Notes: generated by a model from the sequence alone, not told the origin. Positions 5,347 to 13,699 are shown, numbered from the stretch's first letter. The stretch: 13,699 nucleotides of DNA from an uncultured Prevotella sp. (GCA_937898715.1 CALEKA010000010.1:1-13699); one strand, 5' to 3'. Made by a program: numbers and translations.

Positions 5347-7407
5347 TTAAAGCATTACCTTAACGCCTGCCATCGCTAAGAAGCCTGGCTGACGTACATT
5401 GGCCAAGTCGTAATAAGGATGGTTGGTCAGATTGCTGAGGTCGGCAAAGAGCGTGTAGTGAGACATGGTCCACGATAGTTTGCAATCGAGCAAGGCATGC
5501 GTGCCGTACGGACGAAGTTCGGCTGTAGGCTTCAGATCGCGATAGACGAGATAGGCACCCTCGCGCTGTTGCAACCTCAGCGTCCAGTTGGCCGAGAGGT
5601 GCGAGAGGATGCGATGATCCAACGTAAGCACGAGTTTGTGGCGCAAATACTCCATGGCGTAGTTCGACTTGAAATAGTCCTCGCCCGCTCTACGGTGTTG
5701 CGTGGTCCAAGCATACGAGAGCGTAAAGCGTTCGAATGGTTGGCGCTTGCCCCACCACTGACTGAGCGAGAGACGGAGGTCGGCACCGAGTCCGTAGTTG
5801 TCGAGCGAGAATGAAGTGGCATGATAGATATCGTCGGGCGAGAACATCACCCAGTCTATCATGTGCGTGCCGCGCTGATAGCGGGCTTTAAAACGAAGCG
5901 AAACGACGGACTGCACATAGTCCACTCCGAAGCGGAAAGCTGAGCATTCCTCAGGACGGAGGCCTACGTTGCCCTCTTGCGTAGGACTTTTATACCACAG
6001 ATCCGTGAATGAGGGAAGGCGCAGCGAACGGTTCCAGGAAGCAAAGAGCTTCCACTCTCGAGCGGGACGATAGCTGAGATCTACGCCTGGATAGAATCGG
6101 AAACGTGAGTCGATGGCATTATTGCGCTCTGCCATGACGCCTGCTGAGAGGGTGAACTGTCGCCACACGACGTTGTGTTCTACGAAGTAAGAGAGGTTGG
6201 TGCGATCGTCCTTCTTGGTGTACACGTGACCCTCCTCTCCGCGGATGTCTACCTGCTGGTCGGCGGCAAGTTCGCGACCGAGATTGGTGCTATAGATCAC
6301 TTCTTCGCGAAGTTCCGCACCTACTGCCGTACGTCCCAATGCCCACTGCGTCCAGGCATTGATGCCCGCTGTGAACACGTCGCCACGATGAAAGTTTTCA
6401 CCAGTGCTCGACGAGCGAATGAGCTGAAAATGATCGAGACTACGCACCCACGACACTTGGGGGACAAGGTGCACACGGCCCTTGCTCTCAGCACGTGCCG
6501 AGATGAGATAACGACGGGTGGCTTCCCACTGATTGGGATAAGCTGCGGAATAGAAGGTGTTGGCACCGAAATCGTTGACTGTGGCGCCGGTCTGCAGCTG
6601 GAAGTTGAAGTCTGAGCCATTGTAGAGCGCTTGCCCGTAGGCTTTCGTACCCTTAAAGTAACCATTCTTTACTGCTCCATCCGAGCGCTGACCGCTTCCA
6701 CTAACAGAGACTGACCATCCCTGCCCTATGCGCCATGCAGTGCGTGCTTCTCCTCTCACAGTGCCGTAAGATCCAGCTTCCACCATCGCTTCGAGCGGAG
6801 AGGCTGCGTGAGCACCACGCGTCACCACATTGATAGCGCCGCTAAAGGCCTGACTGCCCATCACGCGCGATGCAGCACCCTCGAGTATCTCGATGCGCTC
6901 TATGTCGGAAATGTTTACGGGAAAGTCGGCAGCATTGTGCCCTGTCTGTGGATTGACGAGAAGCACGCCATTGAGAAGAATGGAAATTTGGTCGTGCGTT
7001 CCGCCGTCGATACTGATGTCCGTCTGAATACCAAACCCTCCGCGTTGCCGGACATCTACGCCTGCTGAGAGTTTGAGAACGTCGTTGATGGTGCGCACCC
7101 CCGCCGCAGCGAGATCGTCGTGCGTCAGCGTCAACACTTGTCGGGCCGCCACGTCGGCAGCCAAGGGAGCACGCGAAGCCGATACATCGGCCTGTCCTAA
7201 GCTCAGCGTATCGGCATGGAGAGCGGTATCGGTGCCTTGCGCTTGCTGGAGCGAAGCTGCCATCAAGCGTGGAGTGGCACTCGCAAGCGTTGCCACGCCA
7301 AGCACACCGATTCTCACCTCACGATGCAGACAAGCGAACAGACTCCAACCCTTGCGGCTGAAGCTACTGAACGTGAGCGCACGTGCTGTTGTGTGTGATT
7401 TTGACAT
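5347..7407 (-). CDS. TonB-dependent outer-membrane receptor (BtuB-like size class)
   Basis: A 686-residue outer-membrane beta-barrel receptor that would import a ligand using TonB/ExbBD energy. From ATG 7407 it has an unusually long basic leader with a hydrophobic stretch about 31-51 (VRIGVLGVATLASATPRLMA). The plug domain (about 75-197) follows: NDVLKLSAGVDVRQRGG, the ISIDGG turn, LLNGVLLVNPQTGH, and ISDIERIEILEGAASRVMGSQAFSGAINVVTR. The rest is barrel, with a TonB-receptor type end (SNLTNHPYYDLANVRQPG and a short final strand). There is no SusC-type carboxypeptidase-like N-terminal extension and no susD partner, so a small metal chelate, cobalamin or siderophore is likelier than a glycan; the substrate is not determinable here. 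The start is ATG rather than the in-frame TTG at 7431, because that TTG overlaps the -7 box. It is divergent from mfd and followed by a strong hairpin. Confidence 0.92.
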   Translation of the reverse strand: MSKSHTTARALTFSSFSRKGWSLFACLHREVRIGVLGVATLASATPRLMAASLQQAQGTDTALHADTLSLGQADVSASRAPLAADVAARQVLTLTHDDLAAAGVRTINDVLKLSAGVDVRQRGGFGIQTDISIDGGTHDQISILLNGVLLVNPQTGHNAADFPVNISDIERIEILEGAASRVMGSQAFSGAINVVTRGAHAASPLEAMVEAGSYGTVRGEARTAWRIGQGWSVSVSGSGQRSDGAVKNGYFKGTKAYGQALYNGSDFNFQLQTGATVNDFGANTFYSAAYPNQWEATRRYLISARAESKGRVHLVPQVSWVRSLDHFQLIRSSSTGENFHRGDVFTAGINAWTQWALGRTAVGAELREEVIYSTNLGRELAADQQVDIRGEEGHVYTKKDDRTNLSYFVEHNVVWRQFTLSAGVMAERNNAIDSRFRFYPGVDLSYRPAREWKLFASWNRSLRLPSFTDLWYKSPTQEGNVGLRPEECSAFRFGVDYVQSVVSLRFKARYQRGTHMIDWVMFSPDDIYHATSFSLDNYGLGADLRLSLSQWWGKRQPFERFTLSYAWTTQHRRAGEDYFKSNYAMEYLRHKLVLTLDHRILSHLSANWTLRLQQREGAYLVYRDLKPTAELRPYGTHALLDCKLSWTMSHYTLFADLSNLTNHPYYDLANVRQPGFLAMAGVKVML

Positions 7408-7428
7408 ATAATAAATAGTTAGAGCTTG

Positions 7429-7436
7429 CAAAGGTA
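7429..7436 (-). promoter_or_regulatory. TAnnTTTG -7 box for the TonB receptor
   Basis: The minus strand reads TACCTTTG, a full match to the Bacteroidota -7 consensus, ending 21 bases before ATG 7407. The region where the -33 element should lie is occupied by an 8-bp tandem repeat (7443-7482), and no clear TTTG is present at normal spacing. Confidence 0.65.
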
Positions 7437-7442
7437 GTAAAA

Positions 7443-7482
7443 GTTTAAGAGTTTAAGAGTTTAAGAGTTTATAAGTTCAAGA
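7443..7482. repeat. 8-bp tandem repeat abutting the receptor promoter
   Basis: Three exact copies of GTTTAAGA (7443-7466) are followed by two degenerate units, GTTTATAA and GTTCAAGA. The array begins six bases upstream of the -7 box on the minus strand and so covers the spacer and -33 region of the receptor promoter. Slipped-strand changes in copy number would shift upstream promoter elements by eight bases. Confidence 0.75.
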
Positions 7483-7505
7483 ATTTATATTTACCCGCTC
7501 TGTGG

Positions 7506-7524
7506 CCGATGCGTTTCGCGTCGG
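7506..7524. other. Short GC-rich hairpin in the receptor/mfd intergenic region
   Basis: CCGATGCG and CGCGTCGG pair around a TTT loop (8 bp with one G-T-type mismatch). It lies between the two divergent promoters. It could be an operator or the remnant of an older terminator. Apart from this, the tandem repeat and the two -7 boxes, I see nothing in the 263 bases between the divergent start codons. Confidence 0.3.
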
Positions 7525-7654
7525 TGAGAACAAATGAATGAATAGCTGAGATGACAACGCTAAAGAGCCGCCAACGGAGCGAAATAAGAAAAAGAAAGCC
7601 CCTTCACTCTAAAAACTATACAATATAGAAGCGGTAAGAATAGGGGTAAATTAC

Positions 7655-7662
7655 TAACTTTG
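7655..7662 (+). promoter_or_regulatory. TAnnTTTG -7 box for mfd
   Basis: TAACTTTG ends only eight bases before the mfd ATG. Since starts usually fall several bases beyond this box, the message would be leaderless or carry a leader of a few bases. No TTTG -33 element was found about 19-21 bases upstream. Confidence 0.6.
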
Positions 7663-7670
7663 CAATCGTT

Positions 7671-10600
7671 ATGCAACTTTCAGAACTACTACAGAAGTTC
7701 GCAGCCCATCCCAAAGTGGCTGCACTTGCACATATACTGTCAGACCGAAGTACGGCTCTGACTCATCTGCAGGGACTGCAAGCATCGGCAGCCCCCGTGG
7801 CTTTCGCTGCACTTACACAGCGCAAGAGCCCTACGAAGCGCCCCTTCCTATTCATTCTCAACGATGAAGAGGAGGCTGGCTACTTCTACCACGACCTCAC
7901 GCAGATGCTTGGCGAAGAGGCCGCCCTATTCTACCCCTCCACCTATCGACGTGCGGTGAAGTATGCACAGCGCGATGCTGCCAACGAGATACTGCGCACC
8001 GATGTGCTCAACCGACTTACGGCTCTGCGGCAGAAGAGCGAACCCCTATTCATCGTTTCCTTCCCCGCAGCACTATCAGAGCGCGTGGCTCCTATCAAGA
8101 AGATGGAAGAGCAGACTCTCGTGGTGCGAAAAGGAGCAACGTACGACCTGACCGAGCTCTCTAAGCGATTGATAGAGATAGGCTTTGCGCGCAAAGACTA
8201 CGTGTACGAGCCCGGAGAGTTTGCCGTGCGCGGTTCCATTCTCGACGTCTACTCCTACGCTTCTGAATATCCCTTCCGCATCGACTTCTTCGGCGACGAA
8301 GTAGACAGCATACGCACCTTTGAGGTGCAGACACAGCTCTCGAAGGACAAGAAGGAAGAAGTGAGCATCGTGCCCGACACGGAGAGCGAAAGCGATGGCA
8401 TACTGGTGCCCTTTACGGACTATCTGCCAGCCGACACAGTGCTTGTGGTAAAAGATCTCGGCTTCGTTCACGATGCCATAGAGCGCATTTACCAAGAGGG
8501 CTTTGCTCGGCAAGCCTTGCAGGAGCAAGAGGCTACTTCTGAGATGGAAGAGGCTGAACAGAAAGCCCGTCTGCAACGCGAGTCGTTGCTCATCACGGGA
8601 GAAACCTTCCTGCGCGGTGTGGCTTCGCTGCAACGCATCAACATTGGTGCTCAACCATTGGGAAAAGCTTCAGCCGAAATCCCATTTGGCGTACAGCCGC
8701 AGCCGCTCTATCACAAGAACTTTGAGCTGCTCCGCCAAAACCTCGGACAATATCGGGCCGACGGCTACGACGTATACATTCTGGCCGACAGCCTGAAGCA
8801 GACCGACCGACTGCAGAGTATCTTCGAGGAGATGGGCACTGACTATCCGCTATTCTCGCCCGTAGAGAAGACGTTGCACGGCGGCTTTGTCGACACAGAT
8901 CTGAAGCTATGCTGCTTCACCGACCATCAGATATTCGACCGCTTCCATAAGTATAACCTTAAGAGCGACCACGCTCGCGATGCCAAGATGGCACTCTCAC
9001 TGAAAGAGCTGATGCAGTTTGAGCCAGGCGATTACGTGGTGCACATCGATCACGGCGTAGGACGCTTTGCGGGATTGGTACGCATGCCCGGTTCGGACGG
9101 CGAGATGCAAGAGATGATTAAGCTCACGTATAAGAACGATGATGCCGTATACGTGTCGATCCATTCGCTCCACAAGGTATCGAAGTATAAGGGCAAAGAG
9201 GGTGAGCCTCCACGTATCAGCAATCTGGGTACTGGTGCTTGGGAGAAACTCAAGGAGCACACCAAGAAGAAGATTAAGGACATTGCTCGCGACCTCATCA
9301 AGCTCTATTCGCAGCGCAAGGAGGAGAAGGGTTTTGCTTTCAGCCCCGACTCATTCATGCAGCACGAACTCGAAGCGGGCTTTGCCTATGAAGACACACC
9401 CGATCAGCTCCGCGTGACGCAAGAAGTGAAGCACGACATGGAGAGTGCTCGACCGATGGACCGACTGGTGTGTGGCGACGTAGGGTTTGGCAAGACAGAA
9501 ATTGCCATCCGTGCCGCTATGAAGGCTGCTGCCGACAATAAGCAGGTGGCAGTGCTCGTGCCCACCACCGTGCTCGCCCTGCAACATTATAAGACGTTTG
9601 CTTCGCGACTGAAGGATTTCCCCGTCAGAGTGGACTACCTCACTCGTGCTCGTTCTACAGCGCAAACCAAGGCTCTGCTCAAGGATCTCGAAGCGGGCAA
9701 GATCAACATCCTGGTGGGCACACACAAGCTCATCGGCAAAAGCGTGAAGTGGCACGACCTCGGACTCCTTATTATAGACGAGGAGCAGAAGTTTGGCGTA
9801 GCCGTAAAGGAGAAACTGCGTCAGCTCAAGGTCAATGTGGACACACTCACGATGTCGGCCACACCGATACCACGCACACTGCAATTCTCGCTCATGGGTG
9901 CACGCGACTTCAGCGTCATACAGACTCCCCCACCCAATCGTCGACCCATCCAGACGGAGATTCACACTTTCAGTCACGAAGTGATAGCCGATGCCATCAA
10001 CTTCGAGATGAGCCGAAACGGACAAGTATACATTGTGACCAACCGCGTGGCAGCACTGACCAACCTGCAAAACTTGGTTCACAAGTACGTGCCCGATGCA
10101 CGCATTGCCATCGGTCATGGACAGATGCCACCCGATCAGCTCGAGAAGGTGGTAATGGGATTTGTCAACTACGACTACGACGTACTGATATCGACCACTA
10201 TCGTAGAGAATGGTATCGACGTGCCCAATGCCAACACAATCATCATCGATGCTGCCCACCACTTCGGACTATCCGATCTGCACCAGATGCGCGGACGCGT
10301 GGGGCGTGGATCGCGCAAGGCTTTCTGCTATCTGATTGCACCTCCTCTGGCTCTTCTGCCCGACGAGTCGCGCAGACGATTGGAAGCTATCGAAAACTTC
10401 TCCGACCTCGGTTCGGGCATTCACATTGCTATGCAGGATCTCGACATCCGTGGCGCAGGCAACCTCTTGGGTGCTGAGCAGAGCGGATTCATAGCCGACC
10501 TCGGCTACGAGACTTACCAGAAGATTCTGGCAGAGGCTGTGACCGAACTTAAAAACGACGAGTTTGCCGATCTCTATGCCGAAGAACTCAAGAAGACGGG

Positions 10601-11099
10601 ACATCTGGGCGGCGAGAAGTTTGTCGACGATTGCACCGTAGAGTGCGACCTCCACGCTTACTTCCCCGAAAGCTACGTGCCTGGTGCTACCGAGCGCATG
10701 CTGCTCTATCGAGAACTCGACTCTCTATCGACCGACGAGCAGATAGCTGCCTTCCGTCAGCGCATGGAGGACCGCTTCGGCGCGCTTCCACCCGAAGGAG
10801 AAGAACTCTTACGCATCGTTCCTCTACGAGCTCTGGGCAGAAAGCTTGGGGCAGAACGTCTCACGCTGAAAGGACGACGCATGACGCTCTACTTCGTGTC
10901 CAACCCCGACAGCGCTTACTATCAAAGCGATACGTTCGAACAGGTGATCAACTTCGCCACACACTCTTATCATCGCTGCAAACTCGACGAACAACGCGGA
11001 CATCGTCGCATGACAATCAACGATGTGCCCACCGTAGAGAGTGCACTGCTCGTGCTCCGTAACATACTCTCGCCTGAGGAGAAAGAGGAGGGCAAATAG
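7671..11099 (+). CDS. mfd: Transcription-repair coupling factor Mfd
   Basis: A full-length 1142-residue Mfd (E. coli: 1148). This DNA translocase pushes RNA polymerase off lesions and recruits UvrA for transcription-coupled nucleotide excision repair. The N-terminal UvrB-like module spans roughly 1-330 (including YEPGEFAVRGSILDVYSY and FRIDFFGDEVDSIR). The CarD-like RNA-polymerase-interacting domain begins near 446 (FEPGDYVVHIDHGVGRF). The RecG-like superfamily-2 motor has Walker A GDVGFGKTE (602-610), a Walker B DEEQ box (703-706), motif III SATPIPRTLQ, the TRG-region residues around VENGIDVPNAN, and QMRGRVGRG. The C-terminal TRCF domain, which autoinhibits UvrA contact, occupies about the last 200 residues. 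All key motor motifs are intact. It runs divergently from the receptor gene, and the next gene on the same strand starts 154 bases later from its own promoter. Confidence 0.98.
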   Translation: MQLSELLQKFAAHPKVAALAHILSDRSTALTHLQGLQASAAPVAFAALTQRKSPTKRPFLFILNDEEEAGYFYHDLTQMLGEEAALFYPSTYRRAVKYAQRDAANEILRTDVLNRLTALRQKSEPLFIVSFPAALSERVAPIKKMEEQTLVVRKGATYDLTELSKRLIEIGFARKDYVYEPGEFAVRGSILDVYSYASEYPFRIDFFGDEVDSIRTFEVQTQLSKDKKEEVSIVPDTESESDGILVPFTDYLPADTVLVVKDLGFVHDAIERIYQEGFARQALQEQEATSEMEEAEQKARLQRESLLITGETFLRGVASLQRINIGAQPLGKASAEIPFGVQPQPLYHKNFELLRQNLGQYRADGYDVYILADSLKQTDRLQSIFEEMGTDYPLFSPVEKTLHGGFVDTDLKLCCFTDHQIFDRFHKYNLKSDHARDAKMALSLKELMQFEPGDYVVHIDHGVGRFAGLVRMPGSDGEMQEMIKLTYKNDDAVYVSIHSLHKVSKYKGKEGEPPRISNLGTGAWEKLKEHTKKKIKDIARDLIKLYSQRKEEKGFAFSPDSFMQHELEAGFAYEDTPDQLRVTQEVKHDMESARPMDRLVCGDVGFGKTEIAIRAAMKAAADNKQVAVLVPTTVLALQHYKTFASRLKDFPVRVDYLTRARSTAQTKALLKDLEAGKINILVGTHKLIGKSVKWHDLGLLIIDEEQKFGVAVKEKLRQLKVNVDTLTMSATPIPRTLQFSLMGARDFSVIQTPPPNRRPIQTEIHTFSHEVIADAINFEMSRNGQVYIVTNRVAALTNLQNLVHKYVPDARIAIGHGQMPPDQLEKVVMGFVNYDYDVLISTTIVENGIDVPNANTIIIDAAHHFGLSDLHQMRGRVGRGSRKAFCYLIAPPLALLPDESRRRLEAIENFSDLGSGIHIAMQDLDIRGAGNLLGAEQSGFIADLGYETYQKILAEAVTELKNDEFADLYAEELKKTGHLGGEKFVDDCTVECDLHAYFPESYVPGATERMLLYRELDSLSTDEQIAAFRQRMEDRFGALPPEGEELLRIVPLRALGRKLGAERLTLKGRRMTLYFVSNPDSAYYQSDTFEQVINFATHSYHRCKLDEQRGHRRMTINDVPTVESALLVLRNILSPEEKEEGK

Positions 11100-11198
11100 G
11101 CAAAAGATCGCTACATGGCATTGCATGAGAAAGGGCCTACACGATTTACATATTGTATTTTTCAGAACGAACAGAAGCTCACAATTACAATAAATGCG

Positions 11199-11206
11199 TA
11201 ACTTTG
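11199..11206 (+). promoter_or_regulatory. TAnnTTTG -7 box for the S8 peptidase
   Basis: TAACTTTG, the same octamer as at mfd, ends 47 bases before ATG 11254. It lies downstream of the in-frame ATG at 11194, which argues against that upstream start. Confidence 0.6.
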
Positions 11207-11253
11207 CCGCGCATAATTCATACAAAACAGACTTATTATCAGCCAAAACGACA

Positions 11254-13431
11254 ATGAATAAGAAGACATTCCTCGCTGGAGTTGCCACATTCGTAGCATT
11301 GACAGCCTCAGCACAAGAGATAAAGGTATACGACACCGGACGCAAATGGAGTCCCTCGCTCGACGCCCTCATACAGAGCCCTTCCTCTGCTCCCGCTGAG
11401 CCCAACCTCAGACGAGCTTTAAAGAACTCTCCCAAAGGAACGGTGCGCATCAGCGTGACTACCGAAGTAGGCTCAGCACAAAGCATAGCAGAGTACTTGC
11501 AGAGCGAAGGCTACGAAGCTGAAACTGCAAGCGACCAACTGCTTGTCACAACCATCCCCTACCAGTTTATTCCCACACTCGCTGCTCAAGAAGGCGTGCT
11601 TTACGTCAATGCTCCGCGTCAACTCCACCCGTTTATGGACAAGGTTCGTACCGACATCGGCGCGACCAAGGTGACCGCGGGCGACGGACTCGACACCCCC
11701 TATACTGGCAAGGGCGTAATCGTGGGTGTGATTGATGCTGGATTCGACTTTAGCCATCCAGCATTCAGCGGACGATGCAAGATGTATGGTGCGTACGATA
11801 CGAAAGGTACACTTACAGCCACAGCTCCCGCTGTCGATCCTAACGACGATAGTGGACACGCCACTCACGTGACAAACATTGCAGCAGGTAGCCCCGTAGA
11901 AGGAACGAACTATTACGGTATAGCCACAGGAGCAGAAATCCTGCCCATGATGTCCGACCTCGACGTGAGCAGCGTGATGCTTCAGGCATCGGCCATCAAG
12001 CAGTATGCAGAATCACAGGGAAAGCCATGGGTGCTCAACATGAGTTTCGGAGCTACCATGGGACCGCATGATGGCAGTAGCGAACTCGATCAACACCTCG
12101 AATCGTTGGCAGGAAAAGGTGCCATTCTCGTAGGAGCTATGGGCAACAATGGTGGCGACAAAGCTCACTTCACACACACCTTTACACAGGACGACGAGAC
12201 TTCCTATATATATATAGTACCCGATGGAATCCAAAATACCAATCAAGCCGTATTGGCACAAATCTGGGCAAACGATGCTTCGGGCAAAAAAGATCTGACC
12301 GTCACGCCCGTTGTTTACCGTAGCGGCAAAATCTATCGCCCATCCGCGCTGCAAGCAAGCAAGTGGGGACTGACGAACTCTGTCGACTCTTACAGCAAAC
12401 GACAGTGTGTAGAGATAGCAGGCGACCTTCCTGAACTTCTCTCTACACTTGGCATATCATCTTCGGCTACTAACGCCAAGCTCTTGCTGGAAGTAAAGGG
12501 TAAGGCTGGAGCCACCTTCCATGCATGGGTAGATCAAGACAGCTATCCCTGCTCTATCGAAAGAGCCACTTTCAGCATCAGCGAAAACGGAACCAGCCAA
12601 CGCTTCACCACCACAGCGGGCGATGACAAATACATGGTGGGCGAAGGTGGTCCCTCCGCACCAAGCGCCATCGCCGTAGCTTCATACAACGAGCGCACCT
12701 CATTCACCTCGCTCAACGGAAGTAGCTATCCCTACAGCATCGGAGCAGATGGAGGCATTAGTTCGTTCTCAAGCAAAGGACCACAGCTCAACAGTCTGCC
12801 TAAACCCACTGTAGCAGCTCCTGGCGGTGCTATCATCTCAGCCTATAGCAAGAAATACAAGGGCTTCAGCACAGGAGATGCCAGCCTCGTTCAGCGCCTG
12901 ACTATCAACAATGCCACCTGCTATTATGGCGTAATGAGCGGTACGTCTATGGCTTCGCCCGTAGTGACTGGTACGGTAGCACTTTGGCTTGAAGCCAATC
13001 CCGAACTCTCGCCCGCCGACGTAGTGAGCATTCTGCAGAAGACTTCACGCCGTGACAATCTTACCACAGGCACACAAGGCACCTGGGACGCTACTTGGGG
13101 CTACGGCAAAATCGACGCCTACGAGGGACTCAAGGAAGCCATCCGCATGAAGCAAAACGGCATCAACGAGACGATGAACAGCAGCGCCCCCATCACTATG
13201 AAGCACGACGCAGATTGCTGGAAACTCTTCTTCAACGACGATGAATCGTATGCTCACATCCAGATCACTGCCGCCAACGGCCAAATCGTCAGCAGCACCC
13301 TCTTGCAGTCGCCGCGTCGAGGCGAAGAGCATACATTCTCCTTCAAGGAGATGGGCTTAACGCCTGGTGTATACGTATTCAGCATAGCCACAACAGGGCA
13401 AACTTTATCAAGAAAACTGATTGTAAAATAA
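11254..13431 (+). CDS. Secreted subtilisin-like (S8) serine peptidase with T9SS C-terminal domain
   Basis: A 725-residue exported protease. From ATG 11254 there is a classic signal peptide (MNKKTFLAGVATFVALTASA, cleavage predicted before Gln21). A propeptide-like region (about 45-140) follows. The subtilase catalytic domain has Asp161 in VGVIDAGFDFSHP, His202 in DDSGHATHVT, the probable oxyanion Asn298 in GAMGNNGG, and Ser565 in MSGTSMASPVVTG, so the triad is complete. The His motif reads GHATHV instead of the usual GHGTHV. About 265 residues separate Asn298 and Ser565, implying an inserted beta-rich domain (about 330-480). The last 75 or so residues resemble a type IX secretion type-A sorting domain: ITAANGQIVSS, LTPGVYVFSIAT, GQTLSRKLIVK. 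The product is probably carried across the outer membrane and anchored to or released from the surface. The upstream ATG at 11194 is rejected because it precedes the promoter box and would bury the signal peptide. Substrate unknown. Confidence 0.93.
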   Translation: MNKKTFLAGVATFVALTASAQEIKVYDTGRKWSPSLDALIQSPSSAPAEPNLRRALKNSPKGTVRISVTTEVGSAQSIAEYLQSEGYEAETASDQLLVTTIPYQFIPTLAAQEGVLYVNAPRQLHPFMDKVRTDIGATKVTAGDGLDTPYTGKGVIVGVIDAGFDFSHPAFSGRCKMYGAYDTKGTLTATAPAVDPNDDSGHATHVTNIAAGSPVEGTNYYGIATGAEILPMMSDLDVSSVMLQASAIKQYAESQGKPWVLNMSFGATMGPHDGSSELDQHLESLAGKGAILVGAMGNNGGDKAHFTHTFTQDDETSYIYIVPDGIQNTNQAVLAQIWANDASGKKDLTVTPVVYRSGKIYRPSALQASKWGLTNSVDSYSKRQCVEIAGDLPELLSTLGISSSATNAKLLLEVKGKAGATFHAWVDQDSYPCSIERATFSISENGTSQRFTTTAGDDKYMVGEGGPSAPSAIAVASYNERTSFTSLNGSSYPYSIGADGGISSFSSKGPQLNSLPKPTVAAPGGAIISAYSKKYKGFSTGDASLVQRLTINNATCYYGVMSGTSMASPVVTGTVALWLEANPELSPADVVSILQKTSRRDNLTTGTQGTWDATWGYGKIDAYEGLKEAIRMKQNGINETMNSSAPITMKHDADCWKLFFNDDESYAHIQITAANGQIVSSTLLQSPRRGEEHTFSFKEMGLTPGVYVFSIATTGQTLSRKLIVK

Positions 13432-13484
13432 GCACAGACGTAAAACTAACACATATCCCGTAGTGCTAATTACATACATTTAAT

Positions 13485-13517
13485 GAGGATTCCGTAGCTA
13501 ACGACTACCGATTCCTC
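13485..13517 (+). other. Hairpin between the peptidase stop and the terminator
   Basis: GAGGATTCCGTAG and CTACCGATTCCTC pair at 11 of 13 positions around a 7-base loop. It has no U-run of its own and sits just before the intrinsic terminator. It may stabilise the mRNA 3' end. Confidence 0.4.
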
Positions 13518-13521
13518 GACA

Positions 13522-13558
13522 CGGAGACTAGTATTTATTACTGGCCTCCGCTTTTTTT
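13522..13558 (+). terminator. Intrinsic terminator after the S8 peptidase
   Basis: CGGAG-A-CTAGTA pairs with TACTGG-C-CTCCG (eleven pairs, one mismatch, one wobble) around the loop TTTAT, and is followed by C and seven T residues. This is a standard Rho-independent terminator about 90 bases after the peptidase stop. Confidence 0.85.
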
Positions 13559-13606
13559 ATAATCATCCTCGCCACGTACTATCTTCCTAATAGCCATCTG
13601 CCAATT

Positions 13607-13699
13607 CTACGCATGCTTCCTCTGAGCACTCATCGCCTTATTAATAGCGTAAGCATCCCATACAAGCCGTATTGTATAACCTTGTATAAAGTCGGAATT
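13607..13699 (-). CDS. Possible 3' end of a minus-strand gene, partial
   Basis: The minus strand is open from the window edge to a TAG at 13609-13607, giving 30 residues with protein-like composition (GYTIRLVWDAYAINKAMSAQ, then RKHA). It converges on the S8 peptidase across the terminator. After the TAG the same frame stays open for 22 more codons (NWQMAIRKIVRGEDDYKK and on) to a TAA at 13540-13538, which overlaps the terminator stem. Too short to identify, and it could be chance. Confidence 0.3.
   Translation of the reverse strand, partial: NSDFIQGYTIRLVWDAYAINKAMSAQRKHA

Noticed and set aside
9351..10262. 303-codon minus-strand ORF inside mfd
   Set aside because: It is a shadow of the mfd motor domain. 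The conserved helicase motifs fix the plus-strand frame.
11194..11253. Upstream ATG (11194) as start of the S8 peptidase
   Set aside because: It precedes the -7 box at 11199-11206 and would place 20 residues before a perfect signal peptide.

Overview
The window looks like a chromosomal segment of a Bacteroidales bacterium, most likely in or near Prevotella/Prevotellaceae. The DnaK, Mfd and TonB-receptor sequences have Bacteroidales character. The secreted subtilisin carries what looks like a type IX secretion C-terminal domain, a system confined to Bacteroidota. Four genes start just after a TAnnTTTG box, the Bacteroidota primary-sigma -7 element. No purine-rich ribosome binding sites are evident where I looked. 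The species assignment is inference.

Layout. From 59 to 2523 lies an AT-rich, accessory-looking block, all on the minus strand. In transcription order it holds an unrecognised ORF (2155-2511), a SanA/DUF218 envelope protein (1365-2018), an unrecognised coiled-coil-like ORF (981-1361) whose frame continues past an amber codon into a membrane segment (786-980), and a Hin/Pin-type serine recombinase (59-664). Then comes dnaK (minus, 2579-4504), an unusually long 0.8 kb non-coding region (4505-5346), and a TonB-dependent outer-membrane receptor (minus, 5347-7407). A divergent promoter region separates the receptor from mfd (plus, 7671-11099), which is followed by a T9SS-type S8 peptidase (plus, 11254-13431) and its terminator. 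The last 93 bases may hold the 3' end of another minus-strand gene.

The protein-coding content of the right two thirds is ordinary: protein folding, outer-membrane uptake, transcription-coupled repair and secreted proteolysis. The most interesting signal is non-coding. dnaK is preceded by an exact sigma-54 -24/-12 promoter (TGGCACG-N4-TTGCA, minus strand 4592-4577) instead of the TAnnTTTG box its neighbours have. Upstream of it lie two TGACA/TGTCA dyads (4624-4637 and 4709-4730) at distances typical of enhancer-binding-protein sites. Further upstream are two sets of 11-bp direct repeats in opposite orientations (4864-4896 and 5061-5093) flanking an imperfect C-rich/G-rich inverted repeat (4896-5000). 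No CIRCE-like element was seen. Together these suggest activator-dependent control of dnaK, a testable hypothesis.

Other points worth a look are an 8-bp tandem repeat abutting the receptor promoter (possible length-variable switch), a promoter for mfd that predicts a nearly leaderless message, and the amber-split membrane protein beside the invertase. There are no tRNA or rRNA genes, no CRISPR array and no insertion sequence that I can recognise.
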